Source of the DNA: Membranipora membranacea
Taxonomy: Eukaryota; Bryozoa; Gymnolaemata; Cheilostomatida; Membraniporidae
Reading direction: 5' to 3'
Assembly (NCBI GenBank): GCA_914767715.1
Contig: OU612072.1
Span: forward strand, 1,242,001-1,306,000
Length of the DNA: 64,000 nucleotides
Made by a program: the position numbers and the translations under genes. Every line of letters begins with the position of its first letter. Position 1 is the first letter of the stretch. The notes below the pieces were generated by a model, which saw only the letters and a list, made by a program, of their open reading frames with translations, had not been told where the DNA came from and did not search any database. Shown in pieces: positions 1 to 11,874 of the stretch.

Positions 1-638
1 TGAATACGAGTACTCAGTCTCACTGTATTCATACGCCTGTGATACCTGGCATACTATAGGTATGGTGTATGCACAATATTTACTTGCTACTTGATTAAAT
101 ACAACTTAGTCTCATTACAGCTTGGAACTCTATTTTGTGTGTGTCACAGAGGACCGAAAAGGATAAAGGTTTACATATAGATTGTGTTTAGTCTAGTTGT
201 TAGAAATTGGCATAGCCTTAAATCACTGCTGCCACACAGCCAAATGCGAGCTTATTGAATTCTGTAGAGCTCAAAATTAATAAAATGAGGCTGCAATCTC
301 AGCATTGTCACCTAATGAGCAAATAATTTGCACAAACTGATGTCAAAATCAGGGTATGAAATTACTTATCTACAGTGTCATGTGACATATACCGTCTTAC
401 TAGTGGAAATTTATGACGTCATCAGCTAGTGCAAAAATTTCATGCCCTGATTTTGAAGATCAGTTTGTCCAAATCATTTGCCCATTAGGTGAAAATCCTG
501 AGATTAAAGTCTCAATAAGCTATCTTGGAGCTATACAGAATTCAATGAGCACAAATTTGCCTGAGTGGCAGTAGTAGTACTAATCGTAACTTTCTTCTGT
601 ATTTTGTCATATTATAATATATTTATACTGATTTCTAG
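1..638 (+). other. intron (upstream part of attractin/MEGF8-type gene)
   Basis: No coding exon is visible before the acceptor TTTCTAG at 632-638. The stretch is non-coding and holds a foldback repeat, listed separately. The exon that follows starts in mid-codon, so this is an intron and the 5' part of the gene lies outside the window. Confidence 0.7.
225..572. repeat. foldback (inverted-repeat) element in intron
   Basis: The left arm (about 225-370) and right arm (about 420-572) are imperfect reverse complements. They share the segments CTGCTGCC / GGCAGT, GAATTCTGTA / TACAGAATTC and CACCTAATG / CATTAGGTG. It is probably a non-autonomous MITE-like element. I saw no clear target duplication. 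Confidence 0.7.
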
Positions 639-3600
639 GTTTACTATCTTCTCCCATGAGTGGCCATGAGACGATATATAATGACTCACAGTTATATATA
701 GTGAGCAGCGACTCTAATGCTGTGTATGTGTATAATCTGGTGTTACCTGACGATATCTGCTCTATCTATTCGTCTGCTGACTCAGCTGTAGACTGCCTCT
801 CTCAGAGAGGCTGTCACTCATGTAATGACTCATCCTCAGGGTATCACTACTGCTTCGATAAGAACAACGACAGCCCTCCAACTCAGTGAGTTACTCACTC
901 TCTTTGGTGTCTATGAATTAACGAAACGATTGACTTCTGCTCAACTGCAAAACCATCAATAGCAGACCATATCAGTATAGTAGCATTGCTTGTCATCATA
1001 ATACATCATAACTACTTTATTTATGTTCTCATTAGTGCTTAGCTTGACAGTAGTCAACTTTTCATGAGCTCTGAAGATACTAATAATATCAGTCGCAGAA
1101 TATTCGATGACCCTGAAAGTATAATCGTACTTCTAAGTGAGACGCTGAAGATCTATTCTGGACCCGCACTAGTTTTTCATTGTACACATGGTAGTTAAAG
1201 TTCATTCATGTTATGTGTGTTATTTTGTGACAGATGTACTGATGACGCTAATAACACATATATACAGACTACTAGCGACACATGTAATGCTTCTATAGTA
1301 ACAGAGAGAGACTGTAAATCTCATACTGACTGTGCTCAATGTCTCTCTGCCTGGCCTTATCACGGACAAGTCAATCAGGTAATCTTATGAATAATCATTT
1401 ATGACATCATCAAATGTGTGTTGGTTAATTTATCTTTGACACTTAATTTTTAGAGATTAATTTTAGACTTTTAATATAACATACTTGATTGGTTTGAGAC
1501 TTCAAATATTTCAATAACTGATTCCGAAGATTTTTTGAATATTTCAAATTAATTCCAGCCCGTTTCATGTGAACTGTTATAAAAACCCATGTCTTTCCAT
1601 ACCCTGTGATAGATTCAGTGACAAATTCTGGTCTCACACAACTAACTATACTTAGACTTAGTTATTTAAAAGTGTTTTTTTAGTTTAGGCTTGAAATAGC
1701 ACCAACACTATATTCCATATTATAGAAATGTAAGTGGTGCTCGTTCTGTAATGTGGGGTTGTGTATTGACGTGAGTAAGGAATGCGCTGTAGAGAACCCG
1801 TGTACTCGTCCTCAGAGCGCTAAACTCTCTGCTGAGACGTGTGTGGAGCAGAGATGTCGCAGCGCCACCTGTGATCAATGTCAAACAGAGGCTCAGGATA
1901 AGGAGGGATGTATCTGGACTCGTCAGTTCATGAGATCCAGTAAGTCAGTGTTTGTGTTTATTTATGTGTAATATCAGCTGTACATCATTTGTGTACATCA
2001 AACAACAATCCATCATTATATAATCACTTATATCTGAGTATATAATCCTGTATAGCGGCATCGGTGTTAGAGAGGCTGAAATAAGGCAAAAAAACTACTA
2101 TTTTTCTTTGTGTCTGTGTGCATGTGTTGATCCGTGTACCCCATCACACCATCACGCTATAATCACTTCTTGCTTTTCATTGGCCTGTTCGCGATGAAAT
2201 TTATAAGCCTGTGGTTCTGTATTAATCAGGTGAAGTTGGGCGGCAGGTGAGCGCCGTCCCGTTTGAGAGTTGGAATTGTGTGACTGGACTACTGATCAAT
2301 CTGAGTACTATCCCTGTGTGGAGCGCCCCGCCCACAGCCTGCCCCGCCCCCTGTCAGACCAGAGCGACGTGTACTTCCTGTCTGAGCTCGGAGGGAGGCG
2401 GGTCTGGAGGATTCGCTGCTTGTTACTGGAGCAACAGGCTAAACACTGTAAGTTATCATATAACACTTGCTACATGAAGCAGACTAGTGTTTACCTTGTG
2501 TCTTCATATCATGTTTATATTTAGTATAATATTAATCCCTGTCAGAGGAGAGCCCAGTTCTGCGATATCGACATGAACACTGATATATCTTCTGTCAACA
2601 CTAATCAGGATTTCATAATATGGCTGAGTAACTCTGAAACAATTCATCCGATATAAGCGTATAATTATGACATCAACAATCGAGACAATCGATGATATAT
2701 TATGATCATGGCTATATATTTGTAGTGTTTACCGCCCTCAGTCCTGCCTATGATGTGTGATATGGGTATATGTGCTCCTCTCATACAATCTGGAGATACT
2801 AACCTCTGTCCTAAACCCTGCTCATACTTCACACAGTGTGGGCAGTGTCTCGCCCAGCCTCAATGTGGCTGGTGTGGTGATGGAGCCTCAGGACTTGGTG
2901 CTTGTATGGAGGGGGTTTACGGCGGCCCAACTAATGCTGTGTGTGGAAGCTCAGTCACTTCCACAGCTGACCCATCTGCAGGGGTTATTCTTGGTGAGTA
3001 AGACAAAGTTTTTGCTATTGATTATTTACACAATACTACTTAGTGTTGTGTTGATATCGTTGAATAGCTGTTGATGAGAAAACTGAATTTTCTCATTTCC
3101 CTGGTATTCGTATTATGAAGGTTTGTGGCCTCGGATTGAGCTCCTTTATATGAAAAATATATCCATACTGGGAACCGTCTCTGAGGAACCTACCTCATAA
3201 ACTATCCCAAATATGACAATGAAATGGCAGTCACAAATATTGTGACAATTACCTATATAAAGCAAATTCTACTTCATTATCAGCTTACAAAGAAGGAGTT
3301 GTCTTCCCAATATCAATGAAGGGACAACTCCCTTTATAAATTTGTCGCCATAGATATAAGAGTTGTATTAGGGGTTGTCTCTCTTGATAGTTTGTCGAAA
3401 CAGGCTATATTAGGGGTTGTCTTGACTCTACTGTACAAACATTTGTGTGTCTGTACAGCAAATTTAAGTTCTATCCCTTTCATATAGTGACATCACCAGA
3501 AGGAAACACAACTGATACAATGTGGAGTTTCCTGAGCTGCCCTCTGGAGAATGAATGTAATAATACACATCATACATGTGATCTAGAGAAAGAGAACTGT

Positions 3601-6600
3601 ATAGACTTACCTCTGGGTCACTACTGTGAGTGTAAGGATGGATACGAACTAATGTAAGTACACTCTCTCTGTGGGTTTAGTAAGAAATCGAGAAAATTTC
3701 AAAATTCAACTTTTATAATCTCTGCATATAACATGCACTGTTATATGGGAATCCTTCTGTAATCCACCTGTCTAAGTGATATCCAGGTTACACTATTATC
3801 ATGTGTTCTCTTATTGCCTAAGTCAATTGAAACAAAAAGAACAAATGTGTTGCACCCCTAATCACATAATATTGACATACTTATACCATCCTCAAAGAAC
3901 TCAAGCTACATGGTTTAACCCAGGCTTCAACTATTAGAGACACACACACACATACACACGACTATATCCCATAATTAATTCTAATTAATAATCTTTTATG
4001 TGACTTTTCATATATGACATTAAGAGGTATTAGTTTTACAAGATCTAATTTCACATTTCCTTACTAATCCTTATCTGATTATTACAGCGCTGAACAATGT
4101 GTGCCCCAGTGTGATCAGGGCTGTGTTCATGGTGAATGTGTCAAGCCTCAGGTGTGTGAGTGTGACTTCTCATGGGTCGGGGCTAACTGCTCTGTCCCCT
4201 GCGAGTGCAATCAACACAGTGAATGTGCTGGTCCTGATGATACATCAAACTGCACAGAATGTCAGGCAAACACCATAGTAAGTACCAGTATTCAGTACAG
4301 TCGCTATGCGGTGTTGATGAGCGGCCAACAAAGCATCAACTGGTATCCCCAAGTAGATTATGTGAATAAAAAACAGTTTTTAGGGGGCTTCCTTGGTTTT
4401 AAAGGGGATTTCCTGGAAAATTTAGCATCAAAACTCAAGTACCAGAAGGCCATGTGTCACTACCTAACAAGTATAATTGTCATTGCCGACATATTACTAA
4501 TATGGCATCAGACAGCGTACAATGGTAAATGGTCAGATATGTATGTAATTACCAAAATACATTCAGGCGACACTCCTGACCCTGATAGATGATCACATGA
4601 TGTATAATGACTCTTTGACCTCTAACCTTCTCTATATTCTCACAGGGAGATCAATGTGAGTTATGTAGTAAGCTCTCAGTGGGTAACGCTACACAAGGTG
4701 GTGTATGTGAGAGTTGTCTACTCGTGTGTAATTCTCATAGCTCTGTATGTATGGATAACGCTACCAGACAGTTATTATCTCCCTTGTCAAATCAAACCCT
4801 ACTGGAAGCTGTGAGTATTTATTTCACTTATGACATCTTTTGTTTGTCAACACTGTAAAGGTTGACTAACAAGATTCCAGTCTGTAAATATAATTAATGT
4901 CATCCGATCAAGCGCATTGGCTCAATATGTTGACATAGTCAATGTCTACGTTACGCACAATAAGCAGCAGAGGCCATCATTAACCAGGAAGTACTTGTAG
5001 CAGACCATTAGTCTTTACTGCTGGTACTTGTTGACAGCTAAGCAGACGGTTGTTGATCTGTATCACTGATATAATTGATACTGTCATGTGGTTTGTAGTA
5101 TTTGGACTTTGTGACACACGGGCCTACCAGTCACAGGCATGTCATATGTGTGGACTGTGCCAACAATACAACAGGAGAGAAATGTGAACTGTGCAAACCT
5201 GGATTCTTCAGGTAAATCAATGTTAATCAATCTGTTAATCAATTCGTGTTGTCAAGATGTTGATTTGTGTAATGCTCTGACAGCCGATAGGCTTTCTTTG
5301 TTACTACATTGTTGATGCAGATAGGCAGTATAAAGTTTATTGAATATAGGTACATTTTTGGGCTAGCATTAATTGTTGTAAAAACCTAGTGAAATTCTAA
5401 ACCTATTGTTGAGAACTATTGACAAATCTTATAGCCCAATCAAAATGATATACGGAAAACATCTGGTGGTTAAATTCCCGGAACCGCAAAGCTTTATCTC
5501 CTTAATTTGAAAATATAATTTACACATAAGCTTTTTAAGACTTTAAATATAATGCCTTCAAATATGTTATTCCAATACTGCTCTTTAAAAATATTTTTAA
5601 GAACATTTTCGAACGAGTTTATCAACTCTCTAAAATCAGAACATGATTATAACACAACATTAAATAATTTACGAACAAAAAAGGCCAAAAACAAGTGAGG
5701 TGAGAGGTCCCTGTTGTGCCATGGTATAAACCTGTACAACAGGTACCTTATGGGAGTGGAGACATGTACTCAGTCTGGTTCCTTGGGTGGCCTGGCGGCG
5801 CGCCTGTGGGAGGTGGTTCGATTTTGTGCAGGTTGCGGATGATTCGCTCTGTCGTTCCGGCAGGCGAGTGTGGCATTGTGTGTTCTCGTCGGGGAGGCTC
5901 TACTCTAGCTTCGTGCTATATGACTGTCCCATTGATTTTTAACTTTTTATATACCGTTGATACCGCTTTACTTATTCTAGTTTTTATAGTAAGCAATAAA
6001 CACAAACTTGTTAGTATTATTGATGTTTTCTGTAGAAGATTAGACGATGCCAGCTCAGCATGTACACAATGTATATGTAACGGACACGCCACGTCATGTG
6101 ACCAAGATTTGGGTGTCGGCTGTAACTGTCAGAATAATACTAAATCAAGCTGTCCTTTAGAAAACAACTGTCATCTACAACAGGTACCTGTAACTCAGTG
6201 TCACAATAACAAAAATTCATTTGATAGTTTTATATACATTTATATAAAACTTGATAGTTATTTTATTTGCCCTGATTAAAGTCATATAGGAACTTGTCAT
6301 TGTCACGTGAGGTGATTAATGAGTCAGACCTTTGAGTGATGTCAGCTAATGACCTCACAGCCTGATGTCACACGTGAACTAGTCATTGTCTTGAGATGTG
6401 ATAAATGTGACGGACTAAAGAGTGATGTCAGCCCATGTAGTTATTTGTTACCATTTCATCAATGAATTTGTAAGTCAATGCCCCTCTGGAAGATATCGAA
6501 CCATTCAATATGGAGGAGCACAGGGCAGAGATAGTTTTTTACACCACCTTGTACATATTTTACGTGATATTTTGTTTTAAACAATCCTACACAGTTCTGA

Positions 6601-9600
6601 CTTGTTTTCCATTTTTGTTCATGTCTACTTTTAAGGCCAGGATTTACACCGAATTTCGCAACATGCTTTCTTTGTTGTGCTATGTAATAAATCAATCAAT
6701 CAAGTGTTATGTATTCTACTGTTTTATTGATGATTTTTAATGTTTTTAGTGTAACCAATGTGAGGATCTGTATATAGGAACACCGACAGGCTCACATCAG
6801 TGTTACGCTAAGTTAACCACAGATCTAGACTACTGTATCGGGCGTGGTCCCCTCCTCCCGCTATACACTGCACAATGTTCAGATGGTAAGTGCAATAGTC
6901 TTCATAACATTTTCTTTCTCTGTCATTTATCTCCCTTAATCTTATCTCTTCTCTCAGTACTGATTACTGTGTTTTAACCACTCCCAGTACTGACAACTGA
7001 CTATGACTCACTGCCAGTAGTGATTACTGACTATGACTCACTCCTAGTACTGATTACTGACTTGTATTCGTCATGTTACAGATGATTGTATAGTTTATGA
7101 GGACGAAGAGAAAGATTCAGTGAGTATTTGTTATGAGGCGGACACTCTGCCTTACGGACAAGCAGCCATGTACGGAGTCATGCCCAAATTTCTAAATGTG
7201 GATATCAAAGTCTACATCAATGTTTACTTTGGAGGTAAGTCACTTCTTCTACAACCTTAGGACCATCTTCCGTTTAAACCGATGACTGGTTATAACATAA
7301 ATATGTCAGACTGATCTGATCTTCTTGAGTAATCCACGTTATGGTTCCATTGTTAGAGTATTGTTACTGAGCCTCACTTTGGATCTAAATTGATACCATT
7401 AAATTATTGCAGAGGTTGATATATACATCGGTAAGAATGAGGACCTGTTCATAATAGACTGGGATCCCGTGGCAGAACAACACACAGTGAGTTAATCTTA
7501 ATAAATACAACTAATTTATTGACTGATTGTTTCTCAATATATCCGAATTCAATTCAAACAGTGTAACTCTTCACAGTGTTATTTGCTGTACAATATTATT
7601 TATCATTTATTTTAAATTGTGTTCCCCTACACCAAAACCAGTCATTGATAGCGCTCTCAGTTTTACTCATGAATATCAAACTGAGGCTCTCGGAGCACAT
7701 GACGACTGAGCAGACCTTATATGTGTCACCATTCGTATTCAGGTGAGTGTTGACCCGAAGTATGGAATTGTTCATGTGACTGAACGGGAAAAGAGGGACA
7801 CGGACAGCCTCTTCTACTCAACCAATGACGCATACAGAGAGAAAAGAGATTCAGCCAATGAAACGATTGTTTACAAATGGGTAGAGCCATCCATAGATGC
7901 TACTCGACACTCCAGCTATGTAGAGTAAGTCTATCACCCCTATCCTTGCTGACAGACGTTGTCAGGCATCTTTGATTTTAAAAATCAATTGGTGTGGTAC
8001 ATAAATTTGAAGTTTGAAGCATTGATGATCTACTCCTCAAAACCAATCAAGTCTCACACTGCTCGAGGGTCAGAGGTTAACAGGGGACCTGAAATTCCTG
8101 CTTCACCATAAAATGTTCCTGATTTAGTGATATTTAGTCAGCTAAGTAAACTCCTTGGGTGCTGAGGCAAATCTGCAAGCAAGATTTATATCTATATATA
8201 TAACATGAATGCTACACAGATCGCCCTTACCTGCATTATTCTGTTGGGAGTTGTGTCGTAGTATTTCACCGATGTGAGCGAGTTTGATATATTTTACTGT
8301 TTATCTCTGTAATGCAGGGTGCGTGTAGACTCCAGTATTTATCATCTGAAGGGAGTGACACAGAGAATAGTACTTACTGTTCCTGAAAAACACCACAACC
8401 TGAGACAGGAAAAATTCTATGTCGTTCTGGTCAGTTAAAGTCCCAATCATATCTTGTGTAATATTTTACATTCTACATTATTATGCAGTAGATATATACA
8501 TCGTGCATGGAGGTTGATAGAAGTAGCTGTTTGTTTTTCAAACAAAAGATACATAAATGAATTGACTACTAAAATAATATAAACTTTTTTGCTATTCAGT
8601 GCCCCTTTCGGGTCCAAAAAGAAAATGCGCACATTAATGATAAACATACACTCATCTAATTAGCACAGTCTTGTACAATGTAAGGCTGGGCAAGCTAGGC
8701 TATTGTCTGGAGAGCTCACCTCCTCTAGCAGCATGGGTAGTGACCGGGATTCGAACCTGTAACTCTCAGATTGAGAGGCTCGCATCCTAACCACTACACC
8801 ACCCTGCCATCCTATTGCCGATAAACTTCATACAGAGGATCATGAACTCATCACTTCACCAGCTGACACTCGATAGAACCATAAATCGCTGACAAGTGTC
8901 AGTACAATAATATACTCACTGCTCATTGTTACACTTTGTTACCAGGTGTCCCGGGGATCGAATGGCACAGCAGGCATAGTACAGTTTAGACAGGACCAAG
9001 TCAGTATCGAGCTGTTTGTCTTCTTCGCTGTCTTCTTCTCCTGCTTCTTCCAGTTTCTCTCTATCTGTGTGATTGTATGGAAATTTAGAAGTCTATATCA
9101 GCAGCAACAGCAGCGGCTGCAGGTAAAATATATACTCAATATATCTATCTCAGATAAATCTCAGTCTATCTCAGATAGATCTCAGTCTATCTCAGATAGA
9201 TCTCAGTCTATATCAGATAGATCTCAGTCTATCCCAGATATATCTCAGTCTATCCCAGATATATCTCAGTCTATCTCAGGTCTATCTCAGATAAATCTCA
9301 GATAAATCTCAGTCTATCCCAGATATATCTCAGTCTATATCAGATTTATCTCACTCTCATTTCTGATGATCAATTCTAAACTCACCTGATATGCTTGTTG
9401 AATTAAGCTCTACATCCTAAAGACGTTCCACATCCACATGGTTCGAGCCTGATAAGGCCGCAGATGTATTGATGTTAATTCTTTGTATTTCTCACTATGG
9501 TTTCTGATCCAATATCTTAATAATCACTAATACGGGTCAAAACAAGACTCACATCACATTGAGGCTTTAATCAACAGACAGAGAGTGCTCTCCTCTTGCT

Positions 9601-10462
9601 TATACTGATGTTAATATTTGTAGAGAGCTGTTGAATTAGGACAGATGGCGTCCCGTCCGTTTTCCAGCTTACTCATCAACTTCAGCGATGATCCTGACTT
9701 TGATCCATCTTCTAAACAAAAGAAACACGACTTTCAGGTTAGAACAGAACTGATGTGCTATAAAACTCTAATCCCCCATATGTACATCTGATTTCTTTGT
9801 ATAAATTCTGGCACTAGTGACAATGAAAATAGGCAGTAATGACGAATATAATGCACTGTTGGTGGAAATCAATTGCCAGAATATTGCCAAAATTACTCTA
9901 TATTTTTCAAATTATTTTGGCATTCTGTAACATTCAGTGATCAAATGCGTAGGCAGTTCCATATGTTATTCACTGTTTGGATGAATCTGTTGCCAATTTA
10001 CTGTCAGAATATAAAATATTTCGACATTTTGAATTGTACTGGTATATTTCAGTGTATAAGGTTTGTCTTTATAGAGGTGTTTACTCCATGAAGAAACAGC
10101 CTATTCAGTAACCATCCCACTGGCTTTTGATTGTTAGTATAGCTCATGCTAGCTGTTTTTTTTGTCTTTTGTGTTTGGTTTTGTTAGCTTATCTCTCATT
10201 GGCCACTTTTGTTAGCTAATCTCTTATTGGCTTGTTTTTGTTGTATTTCCAGGTGAATCCAGCCTCATGTGAATACACAGATGATGGCGTAGCTGTAGTC
10301 AGTACGGTATTATTTGAGATGCCTGGTGGGCGTGAAGCTCCTGTCAGATCAGTGTTTGGCTCCGCCCTAATGACTCTGAGAGTTCTCTATCCTAATAGAA
10401 AACCTCCAGCAGAGCGACATAAAGATAGACAGAGCGACCGCATGGCTACGACTCAAACATGA
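639..10462 (+). CDS. attractin/MEGF8-family receptor, 3' 18 exons (5' partial)
   Basis: Exons: 639-885, 1234-1378, 1726-1939, 2230-2447, 2726-2993, 3488-3653, 4088-4277, 4646-4810, 5099-5211, 6036-6183, 6750-6885, 7082-7234, 7413-7486, 7743-7924, 8318-8429, 8946-9122, 9624-9737 and 10253-10462. Every junction is GT-AG and every phase agrees, giving about 1009 residues to the TGA. In order the protein has the end of a likely kelch propeller, PSI-type Cys clusters (exons 1-5), EGF (exon 6), EGF/laminin-EGF modules (exons 7-11), a membrane-proximal domain with PKFLNVDI resembling attractin, one transmembrane helix (FVFFAVFFSCFF..., exon 16), and a cytoplasmic tail with MASRPFS (9645-9665) followed by a conserved C-terminal block. 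Attractin and MEGF8 share this tail. In vertebrates they recruit the E3 ligase MGRN1 to turn over receptors such as melanocortin receptors or Smoothened. Whether this is the ATRN or the MEGF8 branch cannot be decided, because the CUB/kelch half is missing. Confidence 0.93.
5212..6035 (+). other. long intron 9 with a GC-richer internal patch
   Basis: This 824-base intron lies between laminin-EGF exons. The stretch 5700-5930 is GC-richer than its surroundings and open in one frame up to the next exon, but it has no domain resemblance and is bypassed by a good acceptor at 6029-6035. It may be an old insertion. Confidence 0.5.
6184..6749 (+). other. intron 10, possibly with a retroelement 3' end
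   Basis: The intron includes 6487-6700, which ends in a (TCAA)n-like run after an AATAAA-type signal (AATAAATCAATCAATCAA). That resembles the 3' end of a non-LTR element. There is no coding evidence. Confidence 0.35.
6956..7071 (+). repeat. short tandem repeat in intron 11
   Basis: About three imperfect copies of a roughly 40-base unit built on CAGTACTGATTACTGACTA and TGACTCACT fill the end of the intron, just before exon 12. Confidence 0.7.
8665..8815 (-). repeat. tRNA-derived SINE-like element
   Basis: Read on the minus strand, the sequence begins GGCAGGGTGGTGTAGTGG and contains an A-box-like stretch and a perfect B box (GGTTCGAATCC). The acceptor and T stems do not pair as in a working tRNA, and the sequence runs on into a non-tRNA tail. 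It is a SINE or tRNA relic inside intron 15 of the attractin/MEGF8-type gene. Confidence 0.6.
9140..9355 (+). repeat. minisatellite in intron 16
   Basis: Roughly ten tandem copies of a 20-base unit (TCTCAGTCTATCTCAGATAG, with variants) begin about 20 bases after the donor of the transmembrane exon. Confidence 0.9.
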
Positions 10463-11874
10463 GCTTTAGCTGTCGCTATAGAACAAATCTACTAATGGCT
10501 CAGTCTTAAACCCATACACACGGGATGGTTGTGTGTTTAACTTAAGAATAGGAGCCAATCTGGTCAGTAAAGTGATATCAAGGCTTTAATTCTCCGTCCT
10601 CTATGGGTGAATACTGCCAGCTCTGATGTTAGAGCAGACAAACTCCCTGCCTCAACTCGAGCAGCTCCCTCAAAAATATAAATATTTTCTCTAAATAAGC
10701 GGCAATTCTTACTTGTTGGGTAACTGGTTAGGATATCATGATATGATACATGTTAATAATATCTTGGTTTGTAGTCGGTAAACTTAATAAATCGATTTGT
10801 TGAGTATTGACTGACAATGGTCATATTTTGTGCCTGACATTTCTACAGTCATTTATAATGCTTTGTCACTCCATTGAACTTGCATTTTTCTAATAGAAGC
10901 CTCCTTAAAAACTGCTACTTTCGGTGGAAGCTAAATCTTAGTACCGTTCCTAATTTTATAGATATTAATTTAAGGCCGAATGTTGGGACAAAGCTAATCT
11001 AGAGAAGATTAAGTGTGTCTCCTTTTATAAACTAGCCATATATTTTGTCACTTCTAAACTTTTTTGTGTGGATTTTTTTCTGATAAGCTTCACTCACAAA
11101 GATAAACGGTAAAGCTATTGAGGTATTTTGAAAATATATACATTAATAATTTCTTCATTTTTTTCCCACGATGATTCTTTTTGTCACAGAAACTTATTTT
11201 TTGAACATTCCTGATTGATCGTATCTGATGCCTGTATTTTGAGAAGAGCTACTGAGCATAAATAAAGTTGGTTGTTGAGTAGGACAATGGTGTGCTGTTG
11301 GCCGATTTACAAGGGAAGTGGATTTGCCAATGCATCATATGTTACCAGAACAGCGCCACGGCCCTTTTTATGACAAAGAGGGGCGCAAGTTGCCCAAAGT
11401 CCTCGTACTGAGAGTGTGATACATCCTAGGAAGCTAGAATGCATCCTAGAGGTGAGGCCATGGTGGACCTCCTAATCGTGAGTGTGCAGCAAGCTGCCAG
11501 AAACTGAAACAGGCACTAAACGGCCATTGGCAGTGACACTTTGATCTTAGCCAATAGGCCGAGAAGCGCCACGGCAAAAAGTCTGCACACAACCTTTGAG
11601 CTGAGCTTCTGTTTGTGAGCCTATTGACCATCTTAGACTCAACTGAAAGAGTGTGGAGCTCAAGTAGAAAAAGTTTGGCAGTAATTCTTGATACTGTTAT
11701 TTGGATGTAGTTTGTTTCAGTAATTGGCATTAGTATTTTGGAAATTCTGTTTCCCACAGTTAGTCATGTCTTGATGCTATTTTTAGCTGCAAGCAATTTG
11801 AAATTCATTTACAATGTGCGCCTCCAATGTAATAGTTTACAAATTACAAACAGCTAACAGCTCTCCACGCAATC
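10463..11874. other. intergenic / 3' UTR, no gene seen
   Basis: This is the downstream region of the attractin/MEGF8-type gene and the upstream region of receptor A. It has no domain-bearing open frame. A minus-strand frame at 11446-11757 has no recognisable content and no splice context. Confidence 0.6.

Noticed and set aside
4278-4592. Open frame continuing past exon 7
   Set aside because: It is read-through beyond the donor GTAAGT at 4278. The cysteine pattern ends there and exon 8 continues in phase.
5716-6279. 187-codon plus-strand frame
   Set aside because: It runs through an intron into exon 10 of the attractin/MEGF8-type gene. Only 6036-6183 is real coding, as the acceptor and laminin-EGF cysteines show.
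8740-8815. Functional tRNA gene on the minus strand
   Set aside because: Strong B box, but acceptor and T stems mispair and the sequence continues into a SINE tail.
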